The notes: generated from the letters alone by a model not told the origin. Numbered from the stretch's first letter, positions 15,239 through 25,248 are shown. The stretch is 64,000 nucleotides of DNA from JAGVPT01 sp964384415 (GCA_964384415.1 CAYLMV010000002.1:21253-85252), one strand, 5' to 3'. Numbers and translations are program-made.

Positions 15239-17653
15239 TCATTTCATTAACACTAGTTTCTTGGCAACGGTGGCGCTGCCGGACCGAAGCTGATAGAAAT
15301 AGATGCCGCTCGCCATTGCTGATGCATTCCAGCGCACCGAGTGACTTCCCGCTGTCATTTCCCCCGAAATAAGCGCGGCTACCTCCCTTCCAACGATATC
15401 ATATATCTTGAGCGTAGTGAAGCCGGCAGTTGGGAGAGCGAAGGAAATTGTAGTCGTTGGATTGAAAGGGTTAGGATAGTTCTGCAGAAGTTCATATCGA
15501 GTCGGCAACACCTGGGATGGCTTATCGCCAACCGCGGCGACTCCACCGCTCGTTGTATGGAGAATTGTCCCGTTCGACCCGACGACCCACCCGTTATTAG
15601 CATCTACAAACTCGGCAGCATAAAAATCGCTATTGACGCTCGTGAGCTGTTTATTCCATGCCGCTCCACCGTCCGTCGACTTGTAGATATTTGAATTATC
15701 ACCAACAACCCATATTGTTGAAGAATTCATACCGTGCGCACAACGGTAGTTGCCTACGATGTTCGGTTTGGCTGTCCAATTGGCGCCCCCATCCGTGGTT
15801 GAATAGGTATTCCCATATGCGCCCACTGCCATCCCAACATTTGCGTCGGCAAAAATCACCGAGTACAGTATGTTTGTAGGACTCATTTGAGAATTCCATG
15901 ATGTGCCGCCATCGGTCGTCTTATATATTGGTCCAGAGCCAACGACCCAGCCTATGCTTGAACTCACCATCGATATAGCACAAAGTTGACCATACCCTGG
16001 GTTTTGAGACGTCCAGGTTGTTCCACCGTTGGTTGTTTTCAGAATTGTTGCCTGTCCCGCTCCTCCCACAGCCCATCCGGTACTTCCGTCGATAAATTGA
16101 ACCGCCAGAAGATTATCCGCCGTAGTTGAATTCTGGGATGTCCAAGTGCTGCCACCGTCGGTTGTCATCTTAATGATACCGCCATTACCGACCAACCAGC
16201 CAGTCGAAGTATTGAGGAAATAGATTCCGTTGATGTCGGCTGATGTGTTCGTTGTTTGGCTTGACCATGCTGCACCGGCATTAGTTGTTTTCAGTAGAGT
16301 TCCGTTTGAACCGGCAACCCAGCCGTTCGTTGTGTTGACAAACATTACCGCCATTAACGAACTCGAAGTGTTACTCGTTTGAGGCAGCCATGAAATGGAT
16401 CCAACAGAAATAATGAGGTTCTTGTCACCGGGTTGAGCTTGTGGAATATTCTTGTCATACCCCAAATTCTCTGGAAGATCATCGATGCCAAGCTGGTAAT
16501 TAGAGTACCTTTTTGTAACGTGGAGGGTGAAATTGCCCGTGCTGGGATCAGAGCTGGCATTGGTCTGCCCATAACTTTGGGCATACGTGTACAACCTGAA
16601 CGAGAGACCGCCGGGCGCATGACCATCGACGGTGATTTTCCCGGTAATGGAATCATCAGCTGTATATGCGGTCATGTCAACGCGCAAACTGTCATATTGA
16701 TGGAGAGAGATTGAACTGACGAATGGCGGAAAGTAGGACGGGGCAACTCCTTCAGTGTTAGCTTGAATATTCCAAATGGGGAATGACGTGATGTCATTTA
16801 ATGTGTATCCGAAAGCGTAGAAGCCGTTTGCGTCAGTCGTTGCGGATTTGTTTCCTCCGCCATACCCATAGAATTGTGGGTTGGAATTAATGATCACGCC
16901 TGCCAATGCCCGCCCATCTTCTCCCTTCAAATAACCGACGAGTTTCGCCGCCGCTGAAACAAACGTGAAGTTCACATCAGTATAACTCTTTGACAAGGTG
17001 AGAGTAATGCTGCTGGGTGTGACTGCATAAGGGGAAAACTGACCCGCCACGGATACTTTCATCTGCTGGCCGCTCACGGAAGCATTGAAATTCATAGTGT
17101 AATTGCCCCCGGCATCCGTCAATGCCATCCATCCCGGCCCTCTGTCCCCTCCTGTTTGAATCAGAATGTTCTGTGCGCTGATTCCGGGTGGCGGTGTTAC
17201 TTTTCCGGATATCGTGAATGCAGGCGATGGCATCGTCGTTACCGTTCCGGTTATCGTTTGGCCGATCCCATTATTGGTGAACTTTAGAACATAGTTGGCA
17301 GGTGCAAGGCCAAAATTTGAGACCGTGAGGAGGCAGTGGCCGTTCGCTACGCTATCCATGTCACCGGGCCCGCTGTCTCCGCTGAAGCTGCCGTCGGTCT
17401 GCGTAATTGTCCCGAATAACTGAATGTCGGTTGCTGGATCGATGACTCCATTTCCGTTTACATCAATCCAGATTTCACAATCGGCCGAACTCCCCAGGGG
17501 AAGATTATACTCCCACGTGAAAAAGTCGCCTTGCGTGAAACTAAAATTCGATGCGGAGCCGTTGACAGTCAGGTTGGTTACCTGTGCGTCTGCATTCGAT
17601 TGGAGGAAGAAAATCAAGCATACTATTGAAATTATCAGGGATATCTTTTTCAT
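15239..17653 (-). CDS. T9SS-exported protein with Ycf48-like repeats
   Basis: 804-aa secreted protein. The start at 17653 has GAAAGGA upstream and opens with a clear signal peptide (MKKISLIISIVCLIFFLQ..., cut near residue 23). Residues about 150-380 look like carboxypeptidase-regulatory/beta-sandwich domains. About 415-710 are tandem propeller-type repeats of the Ycf48/BNR kind (GWVVGSNGTILHTT and TWTSQN motifs). The last 80 residues are a type A T9SS sorting domain (LLQNYPNPFNPTTTISF ... SGIYFYQL). It is therefore expected on the cell surface or in the medium. Ligand unknown. Convergent with sdhB and preceded by a long leader. Confidence 0.87.
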   Translation of the reverse strand: MKKISLIISIVCLIFFLQSNADAQVTNLTVNGSASNFSFTQGDFFTWEYNLPLGSSADCEIWIDVNGNGVIDPATDIQLFGTITQTDGSFSGDSGPGDMDSVANGHCLLTVSNFGLAPANYVLKFTNNGIGQTITGTVTTMPSPAFTISGKVTPPPGISAQNILIQTGGDRGPGWMALTDAGGNYTMNFNASVSGQQMKVSVAGQFSPYAVTPSSITLTLSKSYTDVNFTFVSAAAKLVGYLKGEDGRALAGVIINSNPQFYGYGGGNKSATTDANGFYAFGYTLNDITSFPIWNIQANTEGVAPSYFPPFVSSISLHQYDSLRVDMTAYTADDSITGKITVDGHAPGGLSFRLYTYAQSYGQTNASSDPSTGNFTLHVTKRYSNYQLGIDDLPENLGYDKNIPQAQPGDKNLIISVGSISWLPQTSNTSSSLMAVMFVNTTNGWVAGSNGTLLKTTNAGAAWSSQTTNTSADINGIYFLNTSTGWLVGNGGIIKMTTDGGSTWTSQNSTTADNLLAVQFIDGSTGWAVGGAGQATILKTTNGGTTWTSQNPGYGQLCAISMVSSSIGWVVGSGPIYKTTDGGTSWNSQMSPTNILYSVIFADANVGMAVGAYGNTYSTTDGGANWTAKPNIVGNYRCAHGMNSSTIWVVGDNSNIYKSTDGGAAWNKQLTSVNSDFYAAEFVDANNGWVVGSNGTILHTTSGGVAAVGDKPSQVLPTRYELLQNYPNPFNPTTTISFALPTAGFTTLKIYDIVGREVAALISGEMTAGSHSVRWNASAMASGIYFYQLRSGSATVAKKLVLMK

Positions 17654-17786
17654 ACAATTTGTCCTTTCTTGACAAAGCGGTGCTGCTCTCTTTATTTTAT
17701 CTTCAAAAAGAGGCTCTGCGTGTAGCCGCTTTGGCGCTCCGGAGACTAACAAACACCTTTCTCCAGCACTCCAAAACTCAAACAAA

Positions 17787-17820
17787 AAAGCCTCTGCCAG
17801 CGTACGCCAACAGAGGCTTT
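17787..17820 (-). terminator. Intrinsic terminator/attenuator in leader of the 17653 gene
   Basis: On the minus strand AAAGCCTCTG ... CAGAGGCTTT with a 14-nt loop containing GCGTACGC, followed by a T-rich tail (TTTTTTGTTTG). It lies between the promoter at 17896-17924 and the gene starting at 17653, so it either ends a small RNA of about 105 nt or acts as an attenuator. Confidence 0.75.
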
Positions 17821-17841
17821 CACATACTCATAATCGGGATT

Positions 17842-17859
17842 TCAAACTTCCAAGCACAT
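17842..17859 (-). CDS. Possible five-codon leader ORF (MCLEV)
   Basis: ATG TGC TTG GAA GTT TGA, preceded by CAGGGG six bases upstream, within the short transcript between promoter and terminator. It may be a translated leader peptide, or chance. Confidence 0.25.
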   Translation of the reverse strand: MCLEV

Positions 17860-17895
17860 GTAAAACCCCTGTTCGGCGAACGGGGCCTGTATCAT

Positions 17896-17924
17896 AGTGT
17901 ATGCTTAATCGAGCCTAATGTCAA
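17896..17924 (-). promoter_or_regulatory. Strong sigma-70-type promoter
   Basis: Minus strand TTGACA (17924-17919), exact 17-bp spacer, TACACT (17901-17896). The predicted start near 17889 begins a transcript with a hairpin (CCCCGTTCG/CGAACAGGGG) that runs into the terminator at 17820-17787. The rest of the 17654-18079 spacer shows nothing recognisable. Confidence 0.55.
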
Positions 17925-18079
17925 CCGACGGAAGAGCATCCGTGTGCAGCATCACACTTCGCACTACGATCCTCAGCGCTAGACAATTTCGCCAACCGAT
18001 CCGCGTCAAACATCCCCAACGCCGTCTCTAGAAACTTATGCAGCAGATTGCGCGAGCAAGTCCGCTCGCGAAAGAATAT

Positions 18080-19894
18080 TTATTTGTCCCTCGACCGATT
18101 CGGTTGAGGAGCTGCCGGGCGCGCAGGTTGCTGCGGCTGAGGACGAGGCGCCTGTTGTTGGATTTGAGGACGAGGCGCCTGTTGGACCTGCGGCCGCGGT
18201 GCCGGTTGAGTCTGTTCCCAGATATTTCTCTGATACTCCTGGGCTTTGTGTATCGTATTAAAATTGTACGTGGGCGTCGGCCTCGGAGCGACGACGGGTT
18301 CGGGTACCGGTCGGTCGACCTGGGAAGACTGCGGTCTCACAGGTTGAGGTGAGATGTGAGGCCGCGGTGCGGGTGCCGGCACCGTTGAGCCTGAGTTGGG
18401 TTCCGATGCGTCTATAGTTCTTGCCGGCTTCACAGCTGGGGCTGTCGTCGTTGGCACGGGTTCGGCATCCACGCGGTTCAGGGGTCGCGAAATGATCTGG
18501 CCGGGATCGGTACCGAGAACCGGCATTGGCCGCACGATTCTTGCCGGCGGCTGTTTTTCCGGTTGGGCTATGGCATCACCCCCATCGTCCTGAGTCGCCA
18601 GCGGTCTTGGCCTGGGGTTGTTCACAAGGGCGGGATATTTCGTTTCATTGCCTTTATAGTAATCATCGCGCGCAAGCGGAGTCAACCGCTTTCCGCCGAG
18701 TTTGTTCTGCGCATCGATATCCAACGATGCCAATTGCTTGATGACCTCTGGCCGTCTTGTCCTGTTCGTCGTGAAGTCTTTCGGCAAATAATCCTTCCTC
18801 TGGTGCACCCAGTTGTGAACTATCCTGCTGTTTCCTCCGGGGTTCCTTCCCCGGCCGTAATAGTGGTCCACGTACCTGTCGCAGAGGTGAGGATACCGAT
18901 GCACATGTTCCGGACGATAGAAATACCAGGTTGTGAAGTAGCGCGACGGCGAACCGATGATCACGATATGTCCGTGCCTGTCATGGTAAAACCCGCAATC
19001 AAACCAAAATGGATAGGGATACCAATAATCGTAAGGATACCAGGTTGGGTAACCGAACCAGTATGGATATGGATTACACGTGTAGTTGTCGACATACTCC
19101 GGATCCGGCGCAGCGCTGACGTCGTCCTCCGTGTAGCCGTTTTCCGTAGCATAATCTTCCCCCGCCTTGTTCAAGTCGTCCTGCGCTTCCGGATCGCTTT
19201 GGATGGATTCCTTCCATGCCGCCGCATCGATGGCATTCTGCCGGATCTCAGCCAAATTGAGCGAGTCGGCTTTGTGGATCACTCCCTGGGGATTGCGTCT
19301 GTAACGATCGCCCACGCGGACCGTGAGTCCAAGATGATCATTCAGCAGGTTAATGATCTCCGGAAACAGGACCAGCTCTTTTAGCGCTTCCTGGGTCTCA
19401 GGTGGATAATCCGCAAGTATCTCGTCAAACGCAGAGTCCGTCTTCGTCTGAATTGCATCCATCTTGCGAAGCACATCATAATGATTGGTGCCGTATTCCA
19501 TGCCCGTCTGGCGAATCTCCGCAGGATAGTCTTTCAGGATTGCGATGATTTTCTCAACGGACTGATCGCCTTCCCTGGCGAGCCGGGAGATCAGCCCCGG
19601 ATAGCGGCTGAGATTCCAGAAATCTTCCTGTTCGTCCTTGGTATAACCTCCGATTAGCTCGACAAATTCCTGGCTGGAATTCTTCTGAAGGCTTGCGATG
19701 CTCACAATCGATGAAGGGTACTGAGACGCCTCGAAAATATCGAGGCGAATCGTATCCGGATACATGATCAGAGCGTTGAAAGCGGCAGAATCTTCTTTCA
19801 TCAGGTGTTTGTGAGTTGCAGTCTGATCCTGTGCCGCGGCCGTTGCAGCAGCGACTGTGATGAGTGCGAGGATTACCCCAATTGTGGCTTTCAT
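18080..19894 (-). CDS. Secreted protein with aromatic-rich and proline/glutamine-rich regions
   Basis: 604-aa exported protein of unknown function. The start at 19894 has GGAGGA upstream and gives a signal peptide (MKATIGVILALITVAAATAA, cut near residue 22). Residues about 25-240 are helical and resemble proteins annotated DUF3300. A striking Tyr/Trp/Pro block (YPYWFGYPTWYPYDYWYPY) follows near residue 285. The C-terminal third is low-complexity Pro/Gln/Arg (PRPQVQQAPRPQIQQQ), as in surface or wall-spanning linkers. No sorting domain is seen at the end, so the final location is uncertain. Confidence 0.75.
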   Translation of the reverse strand: MKATIGVILALITVAAATAAAQDQTATHKHLMKEDSAAFNALIMYPDTIRLDIFEASQYPSSIVSIASLQKNSSQEFVELIGGYTKDEQEDFWNLSRYPGLISRLAREGDQSVEKIIAILKDYPAEIRQTGMEYGTNHYDVLRKMDAIQTKTDSAFDEILADYPPETQEALKELVLFPEIINLLNDHLGLTVRVGDRYRRNPQGVIHKADSLNLAEIRQNAIDAAAWKESIQSDPEAQDDLNKAGEDYATENGYTEDDVSAAPDPEYVDNYTCNPYPYWFGYPTWYPYDYWYPYPFWFDCGFYHDRHGHIVIIGSPSRYFTTWYFYRPEHVHRYPHLCDRYVDHYYGRGRNPGGNSRIVHNWVHQRKDYLPKDFTTNRTRRPEVIKQLASLDIDAQNKLGGKRLTPLARDDYYKGNETKYPALVNNPRPRPLATQDDGGDAIAQPEKQPPARIVRPMPVLGTDPGQIISRPLNRVDAEPVPTTTAPAVKPARTIDASEPNSGSTVPAPAPRPHISPQPVRPQSSQVDRPVPEPVVAPRPTPTYNFNTIHKAQEYQRNIWEQTQPAPRPQVQQAPRPQIQQQAPRPQPQQPARPAAPQPNRSRDK

Positions 19895-19988
19895 TTTCGC
19901 GTTCCTCCAAATAGAGAGATCAAATACGAATACATTTCCCTTACCTATAGTAACACGCTGAATGGGGAATAGCAAATCGGCGATATGC

Positions 19989-20180
19989 TCATTCGTCTTC
20001 CTGGCGGGCTTCCACCTGCACCATTTCGCTGTCTGCCGAGGTTACGATCAACGTGATCGGCCTGCAGCATACTTCGCAGTCCTCTATATACTCCTGGCTG
20101 GGAAGAGAGCAATCGATCAACACCTCGATCGTCTCCCCGCAATAAGGGCACTCTATGAAAACGCCTTTGAGGAGATCCAT
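19989..20180 (-). CDS. CPXCG-motif small zinc-ribbon protein
   Basis: 63-aa protein MDLLKGVFIECPYCGETI..., with CPYCG and EDCEVCCRP cysteine pairs likely binding one metal. This matches the 'CPXCG motif-containing cysteine-rich protein' family, found in many bacteria with no settled function. The ATG at 20180 is chosen because upstream in-frame sequence is not conserved-looking and the family is about 60-70 aa. Confidence 0.8.
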   Translation of the reverse strand: MDLLKGVFIECPYCGETIEVLIDCSLPSQEYIEDCEVCCRPITLIVTSADSEMVQVEARQEDE

Positions 20181-20307
20181 AATGCCGGCCTTGCTCGCCC
20201 CTGGACGTACGTCGGATGTCGTGAGCACACTGAGTTGCGCGATCACCGTCGGGCTCGGACATGTTCTGCTTCCATACTTCTTGCCGCCCGCCGGCAGAGG
20301 AGCCATG

Positions 20308-22491
20308 CTATTTCTTTGTCATCACGAAAACCCCGTTCCAGTTCTCCGGCGGAGGCGAGTCGATAAACATCATCGATCGCTGGATGTAAATATTAGACAC
20401 GATATCATCCCGGCGGATTAAGAGCCCCTGCTGGAATTGCTCAACGGCGCTCTTCCATGCGCGTTTCTTGTATGCCTCGAGACCGGCATGGTAATAATCC
20501 AGGAACTTCTTCGTGGCGTCGTTCTGCACTTCGTCCGCCATTGCAATAAGTTCGTAGATGCGAACCGGCTCCGTTTTTCCCACCACGACAACGAGATCCA
20601 TTTCGCGCGAGAGAACGGCATCCGACACGCGGCGGTAGGTAAACTCGCTCATCAGAAGGCGTGTGCCGTATTCCTTGTTGACTCCCTCCAGCCTCGAGGC
20701 GAGGTTCACCGCATCGCCAACAGCCGTGTAGTTGAATTTGGCTTCGGCGCCCATGTTTCCGACTACGGCTTTGCCGCTGTTGAGCCCGATGCGCTGATTG
20801 ACCACCGGTTTGCCGAACCGGATCCATTTCGCATGAAGGCCTTCAAGTCTCTTTTGCATTCTGAGGGCGGCGGCGCAGGCGTGAACAGGGTGTTGAGAGT
20901 CGTCGAGAGGAGCTCCCCAAAACGCCATGATTGCATCGCCGATATATTTATCCAGCGTCCCTCCTTCTTCGATGATGATATTCGTCATTTCAGTGAGATA
21001 CGTATTCAGGAGGCCGACGGTGTTTTGAGGTCCGAGCGATTCCGCCATTCGCGTGAAGCCTTCAATATCGGCGAACAAGGTGGTGATTTCGCGCTCTTCG
21101 CCTCCAAGTTTCAGGAGGGATGGATTTTCAATGAGCCGCTCGACGACCGACGCGTCGATATACTTCTGGAACATCCCTTTGATGATTGCCTTTTGCTTTC
21201 CCTCGGTGGCAGAAATGTAACTCATGGCTCCTGCGTAGCTGAAGAAGATGGCAAAGATCGGCTCGGTGAGGCTATACATCGTGCCGGTATTGGCGAAGGC
21301 AGCATAGGCGAACATCAGATACAGTACGAGCAACACAGCTGCGACAGGAAAACTCCAACGGAGTCTGAGCAGCATTGAGGCCATTGTCACGGCTAACGTC
21401 ACAAGGATGAGCAGCACAAGCTGCGTTGCAACGGAAGGCCGGCTGATGTATTGACCAGACACGATCTGGTCGTAGACATTCGCGTGAGCGTAGCAGTTGG
21501 GAGACTTTTCCGAAACGGGAGTTGCTCCGATGTCTGCGATGGAACGCGCGGTCGGCCCGATGATGACGACGGCATCCTTGAAGATGGACAGCGTTTGCGT
21601 GTCTCCGCGTGTAAAGGCATCGAGTACATCGTAGAATGAAATGTCTTTGTAGATGTTATTTTTGCCCGCATAATCAATTTCGATCTCGCCGCGGGATGTC
21701 AGGGGGATTTCGCGTACGCCTGCATGGACAACCATTCCCTCGTCGGTAAGCGTGACGGTAATCGAATCCAGGTTGATGTTGAGGGCGTGAAACGCGAGTG
21801 CCGCTCCGAACGCCGCGTAGTAGTCGCCGGCGTAGTCGACGAAAAATGGCATCTTGCGGATGATACCGTCCACGGAATCCGGAGAGAGAAGAATATGTCC
21901 GACGCCGGAGGCCAGCGAAGCAAGCGAATCGAATGGTTTTTCATCGATGTATGTCGCACGGGGAAAAGCAAGCCGTACCCCCCTTTCCGGTACTGCGAAC
22001 GGATGAAGAGCCGCATACGCCTCTTGGTCGACATCTTCCGGTTTGAGTTCGCCGATATCTTCGCTTGGCACGAAGGGTCCGACAGCATGAAACACATTCT
22101 TCGAGAGGCCGGCAAAGCGCAGAAACAAGGCGTTCTGGAATTGCGAGGCGCTGTCTTGTTTCATCGTGGGGAATGTATAGTCAACGCCGATGGCTTTTGC
22201 CCCGCTGGCAGAGATAATGTACAGAAGCGACCCGAATTTGTCGCGTGGAACGGGATAGTCGAGCTCCTTCAGCGTGTTCTCGTCGATCTTGACGATAACG
22301 ACGTTCGAAGTGTGCGGCCGCTCGCCGCGTGCGCGGATGAGCGCGTCGTACGACTTACGCTCAAGTGCAGGGAAAAAATTAGAGCCCAGAACGTTTTCCA
22401 CCCAATTCGTCCGGAAGAGGAGCAGCGAAAAAGCGACCGAGCCGGCTGCGATGAGAACTCCCACCAGGATCTTCATCAATTGCTTATTCAT
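20308..22491 (-). CDS. CHASE2-domain class III adenylate cyclase
   Basis: 727-aa membrane enzyme predicted to make cAMP. One N-terminal helix (about 8-26) is followed by a large extracytoplasmic CHASE2 sensor (about 30-330; IGVDYTFPT, PATR-like segments). Three membrane helices follow (about 350-420), then the cyclase domain (about 465-640). Metal-binding Asp lies in FADIEGFT, and a second in YIGDAIMAFWG. The Lys in LDKYIGD is the adenine-specifying residue and YTAVGDAVNLASRLEG follows, so adenylate rather than guanylate cyclase. It is the distal gene of the array starting at 33036. The CHASE2 ligand is unknown. Confidence 0.9.
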   Translation of the reverse strand: MNKQLMKILVGVLIAAGSVAFSLLLFRTNWVENVLGSNFFPALERKSYDALIRARGERPHTSNVVIVKIDENTLKELDYPVPRDKFGSLLYIISASGAKAIGVDYTFPTMKQDSASQFQNALFLRFAGLSKNVFHAVGPFVPSEDIGELKPEDVDQEAYAALHPFAVPERGVRLAFPRATYIDEKPFDSLASLASGVGHILLSPDSVDGIIRKMPFFVDYAGDYYAAFGAALAFHALNINLDSITVTLTDEGMVVHAGVREIPLTSRGEIEIDYAGKNNIYKDISFYDVLDAFTRGDTQTLSIFKDAVVIIGPTARSIADIGATPVSEKSPNCYAHANVYDQIVSGQYISRPSVATQLVLLILVTLAVTMASMLLRLRWSFPVAAVLLVLYLMFAYAAFANTGTMYSLTEPIFAIFFSYAGAMSYISATEGKQKAIIKGMFQKYIDASVVERLIENPSLLKLGGEEREITTLFADIEGFTRMAESLGPQNTVGLLNTYLTEMTNIIIEEGGTLDKYIGDAIMAFWGAPLDDSQHPVHACAAALRMQKRLEGLHAKWIRFGKPVVNQRIGLNSGKAVVGNMGAEAKFNYTAVGDAVNLASRLEGVNKEYGTRLLMSEFTYRRVSDAVLSREMDLVVVVGKTEPVRIYELIAMADEVQNDATKKFLDYYHAGLEAYKKRAWKSAVEQFQQGLLIRRDDIVSNIYIQRSMMFIDSPPPENWNGVFVMTKK

Positions 22492-22511
22492 AGGGAGAGG
22501 CCTTTTTTCAA

Positions 22512-22664
22512 TTAAAAGTTAAAAGTGCAAAAGGTAAAGGTAGAGTGAAGAGTTCAAAGTGGCCACTCAATTCTGTAATCGTGCAGACGCTCTCCATAAC
22601 GCGGCAGGCGTGCTTCCCACTTTGAACTTTGGACTTTAACTTTGCCTTTTGCATTTTGAATTTT
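22512..22664. repeat. Long imperfect inverted repeat built of AAAGT/ACTTT strings
   Basis: The left part (AATTAAAAGTTAAAAGTGCAA onwards) is mirrored on the right (to GCATTTTGAATTTTGAATT). Exact arms are GTTCAAAGTGG at 22552-22562 with CCACTTTGAAC at 22617-22627. GCAAAAGGTAAAG at 22527-22539 pairs 12 of 13 with CTTTGCCTTTTGC at 22640-22652. A non-repetitive centre of about 55 bp lies between. It fills the spacer between two minus-strand genes. Confidence 0.75.
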
Positions 22665-22673
22665 GAATTCCCG

Positions 22674-25181
22674 TCACGCCTTCCAGTATAAGAAATCCTT
22701 CAGGTCCGAAAGTTGCGTCGGATCGATCCCCCGGCGCCCTCCGAAGACGAACCTGTTCTCGCCCCGCCGGATTCTCGCCGTGTTCGGGCGGGAATTCTTC
22801 TTCGCGGCGATATCCTGGAGTGCCGCAAAAAGAAGACTCTGCAATTCGGTCCGGTCGATCGTGGCCCCCTTTTCCGCCGCGCGAGTCTTCGTCATTTCGG
22901 AGACGATATGGTCGATGCCGAGTTCGGCGTAGGCATCTTCCTGAGACGGGAATTTGGAGACGGCCGTCGCAAAGGAATTCACCGTTGCCTGATGATCGCC
23001 GCCGAGGTATTGCAGCAGCCCCATATTCAGGTCGATACCGCCGTCTTTGTTGTCGGCGTCGAGAGCCGCCGCATACGATTTGTAGGCGTTCGCCGAATCG
23101 CCCTGCAGCAGATAGATGTTGCCGAGGTTGTTCTTGGTCGATGCGCCCGACAGGCTCTTCAGAGTTGAAATTGCTTCGCTGTAGCGGCCGCTGTTTGCGA
23201 GATACATCGCGGCAAGGTTGAGCGATTTCTCATCCCCAAGTTGTTTGAGGCTTGCAACTTTTTGATCGAGCATCTCGCCGTTTATTCTGGCAACGTTTTT
23301 CAAGTCAGCGTTCATCAGCGCACTCACTTTTTCGGCCGGCGGCGCCTCGGAGGGTTTGGCGTTTACTCCAAGATTCGCCGGAGGAAACTGCTCCCATGCC
23401 TCGCGGACGTCGATGATATCGAGTCTACCCTGCGCATCGGAGATTCTGTAGTAACCGTCCGCAGCCAGCCTCCACGCTTCGACAAACGGATGGTTGATGA
23501 TCGTGGTCTCGAGGGGAATCCACACCGTATTGTTCCTCACGACATAGTCCTTCGGGTTCAGGCTGATTCTTGAGGCATTCTTCTTGTTGACACCCGTGTC
23601 AAAGATAATGAAGACATGGTCGGATGTTCCGACAAGGGCCGTGCGGATACCGATATTTTCCAGACAGGCCGCCAATAGCACGGAACTGCCGCTGCAGTTT
23701 GCGGTATGATTCGCGAGTGTCTCGCGGGGATACTGAATGTCGTCAAGCAAATCCGCATCGGCGACCCGCCACGGCGCACTGACGTAGTTGATCGAAAATG
23801 CGCGGATGGCTTCCCACACGGCCATCGCGTTCAGAACATTTTTCGGCGCTCCTTCAACGAGCGTCTGATCGTATTTTACAGAGCCGAGAACATAGCGCGA
23901 AAAATTCTTAACCGCCTCGTCGTTCGAAGTGATGAACGCGCCGACGGAATTGGGGCGCGACCAGGTGATCGACGTTCGGCTGTACACCGTCACCGGCTTC
24001 ACCAGGCTCCTGGACTTCTGCTCCCCGCCAAGCGTGTACGTCAATTCCGCCTTGATCTGAGCGACCGTATTCTCATTGATCGCGAGCATCTGCTTCGCAT
24101 CAAGCGTCACTGAAACAGGGAACGTCTCCTTGGAAGAGGCTTTTAGGAGAGGGATCACCTGTTCCGAAGGAAGCTGCATATAATTCGGCACGAAGAAGCT
24201 TGCCTTCACGTTGTTGATATCGGTCTTGCCGGTGTTTTCGATGGTGATCTGTCCGATTGGATGGTAGGCGTAATAATTGTAGGCAGACGGGAAAATGTTC
24301 TCAACTTTGAATTCCGAGATCTCCAGAGCGTTTGGCACCGCATAACTCACTTTCGCTTTCGTTCCCGTCACCTTCGTATTGACGTCGATGCGGTTTCCGG
24401 TGAACGATTCGACTTTGTACTCCGGCATCGAAGAGAATTGCTTCCGTAGATCGTCGATCGATCCACGAATCCATGCATCCATGACGGCCGCATCGCCTTC
24501 CATGTACCGGAGTTTCATTTTCTGGATCATCGGGATCTTGCCGGGGAGGTCCTGTTCGATCTTCATCAGCGACGCGTCGTTCACTCCAAGAAGCGCGAGC
24601 TGAATGGCGACTGGCTTCTCTTTCGCCTCCTTCAGGTTTTTCGCGACCTTTGCCACCAGGTCGTCTGCCAGGATTCCACCCAGTTCATCGAGAGCCTTGG
24701 ACGCGGCCTGCGATTTGCCCTGGGACGCCTTTTTTGCGGTGGCGCTTGCGACAGCGAGAATGTCCCCGGTATCTGTGATGATCACCTTCACTTCGCCATC
24801 GGCGGTATACTCGACCGTTTTTATTCCGTAGGTCTCTCTCTCTTCACCGAACACAGCTTGCGCGCCGCCGGCGATAATCAATTCGGCTCCGAAGCGTCTT
24901 CCGAGCTCCTTTGCTTTCGTCGGATTGAGATCGCCGAGGGAGAGATCCCGGGCTCGCACCGATTCGAACTGCGATTTGTCGACAAGCCGGTAGCCTTTTG
25001 CGAGAAAGGCGCTTTCAATTTTTCCTGTAACCTTCTGCGCCGTGGCGTCTTTGTCGTCTATCTTCTCATCGACGACGACCATGATGCGCGGCATGTCGGA
25101 GTCTTGTGCCGCCACGCGGCTCGTGGAGGCAAATGTTGCCATGATAGATAAAATGAGTAGAAGGGTCATCACTCGTTTCAT
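22674..25181 (-). CDS. Periplasmic transglutaminase-like/TPR protein with N-terminal CsgG/FlgT-like domain
   Basis: 835-aa exported protein with signal peptide (1-26, ending VAAQ). About 30-200 resemble the curli/flagellar-assembly FlgT/CsgG alpha/beta fold (IMVVVDEKI, GRRFGAELIIAGGAQAVFG). About 300-400 look like beta-sandwich. About 480-560 form a transglutaminase-like core with TANCSGSSVLLAACLENIGI (Cys near 495) and the His of GTSDHVFIIFD. About 640-790 contain TPR repeats (LGNIYLLQGDSANAYKSYAAAL). Transglutaminase-like domains of this type usually act as proteases or cross-linkers. It is fourth from the start of its array by role context and sits next to a second CsgG-like gene. Confidence 0.75.
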   Translation of the reverse strand: MKRVMTLLLILSIMATFASTSRVAAQDSDMPRIMVVVDEKIDDKDATAQKVTGKIESAFLAKGYRLVDKSQFESVRARDLSLGDLNPTKAKELGRRFGAELIIAGGAQAVFGEERETYGIKTVEYTADGEVKVIITDTGDILAVASATAKKASQGKSQAASKALDELGGILADDLVAKVAKNLKEAKEKPVAIQLALLGVNDASLMKIEQDLPGKIPMIQKMKLRYMEGDAAVMDAWIRGSIDDLRKQFSSMPEYKVESFTGNRIDVNTKVTGTKAKVSYAVPNALEISEFKVENIFPSAYNYYAYHPIGQITIENTGKTDINNVKASFFVPNYMQLPSEQVIPLLKASSKETFPVSVTLDAKQMLAINENTVAQIKAELTYTLGGEQKSRSLVKPVTVYSRTSITWSRPNSVGAFITSNDEAVKNFSRYVLGSVKYDQTLVEGAPKNVLNAMAVWEAIRAFSINYVSAPWRVADADLLDDIQYPRETLANHTANCSGSSVLLAACLENIGIRTALVGTSDHVFIIFDTGVNKKNASRISLNPKDYVVRNNTVWIPLETTIINHPFVEAWRLAADGYYRISDAQGRLDIIDVREAWEQFPPANLGVNAKPSEAPPAEKVSALMNADLKNVARINGEMLDQKVASLKQLGDEKSLNLAAMYLANSGRYSEAISTLKSLSGASTKNNLGNIYLLQGDSANAYKSYAAALDADNKDGGIDLNMGLLQYLGGDHQATVNSFATAVSKFPSQEDAYAELGIDHIVSEMTKTRAAEKGATIDRTELQSLLFAALQDIAAKKNSRPNTARIRRGENRFVFGGRRGIDPTQLSDLKDFLYWKA

Positions 25182-25248
25182 AGGTGGATCTCCTTAAAAC
25201 GTGAGCGTTGCATTTCAATGATACTCTTTGAGTGCTTCGGGGCATTCC

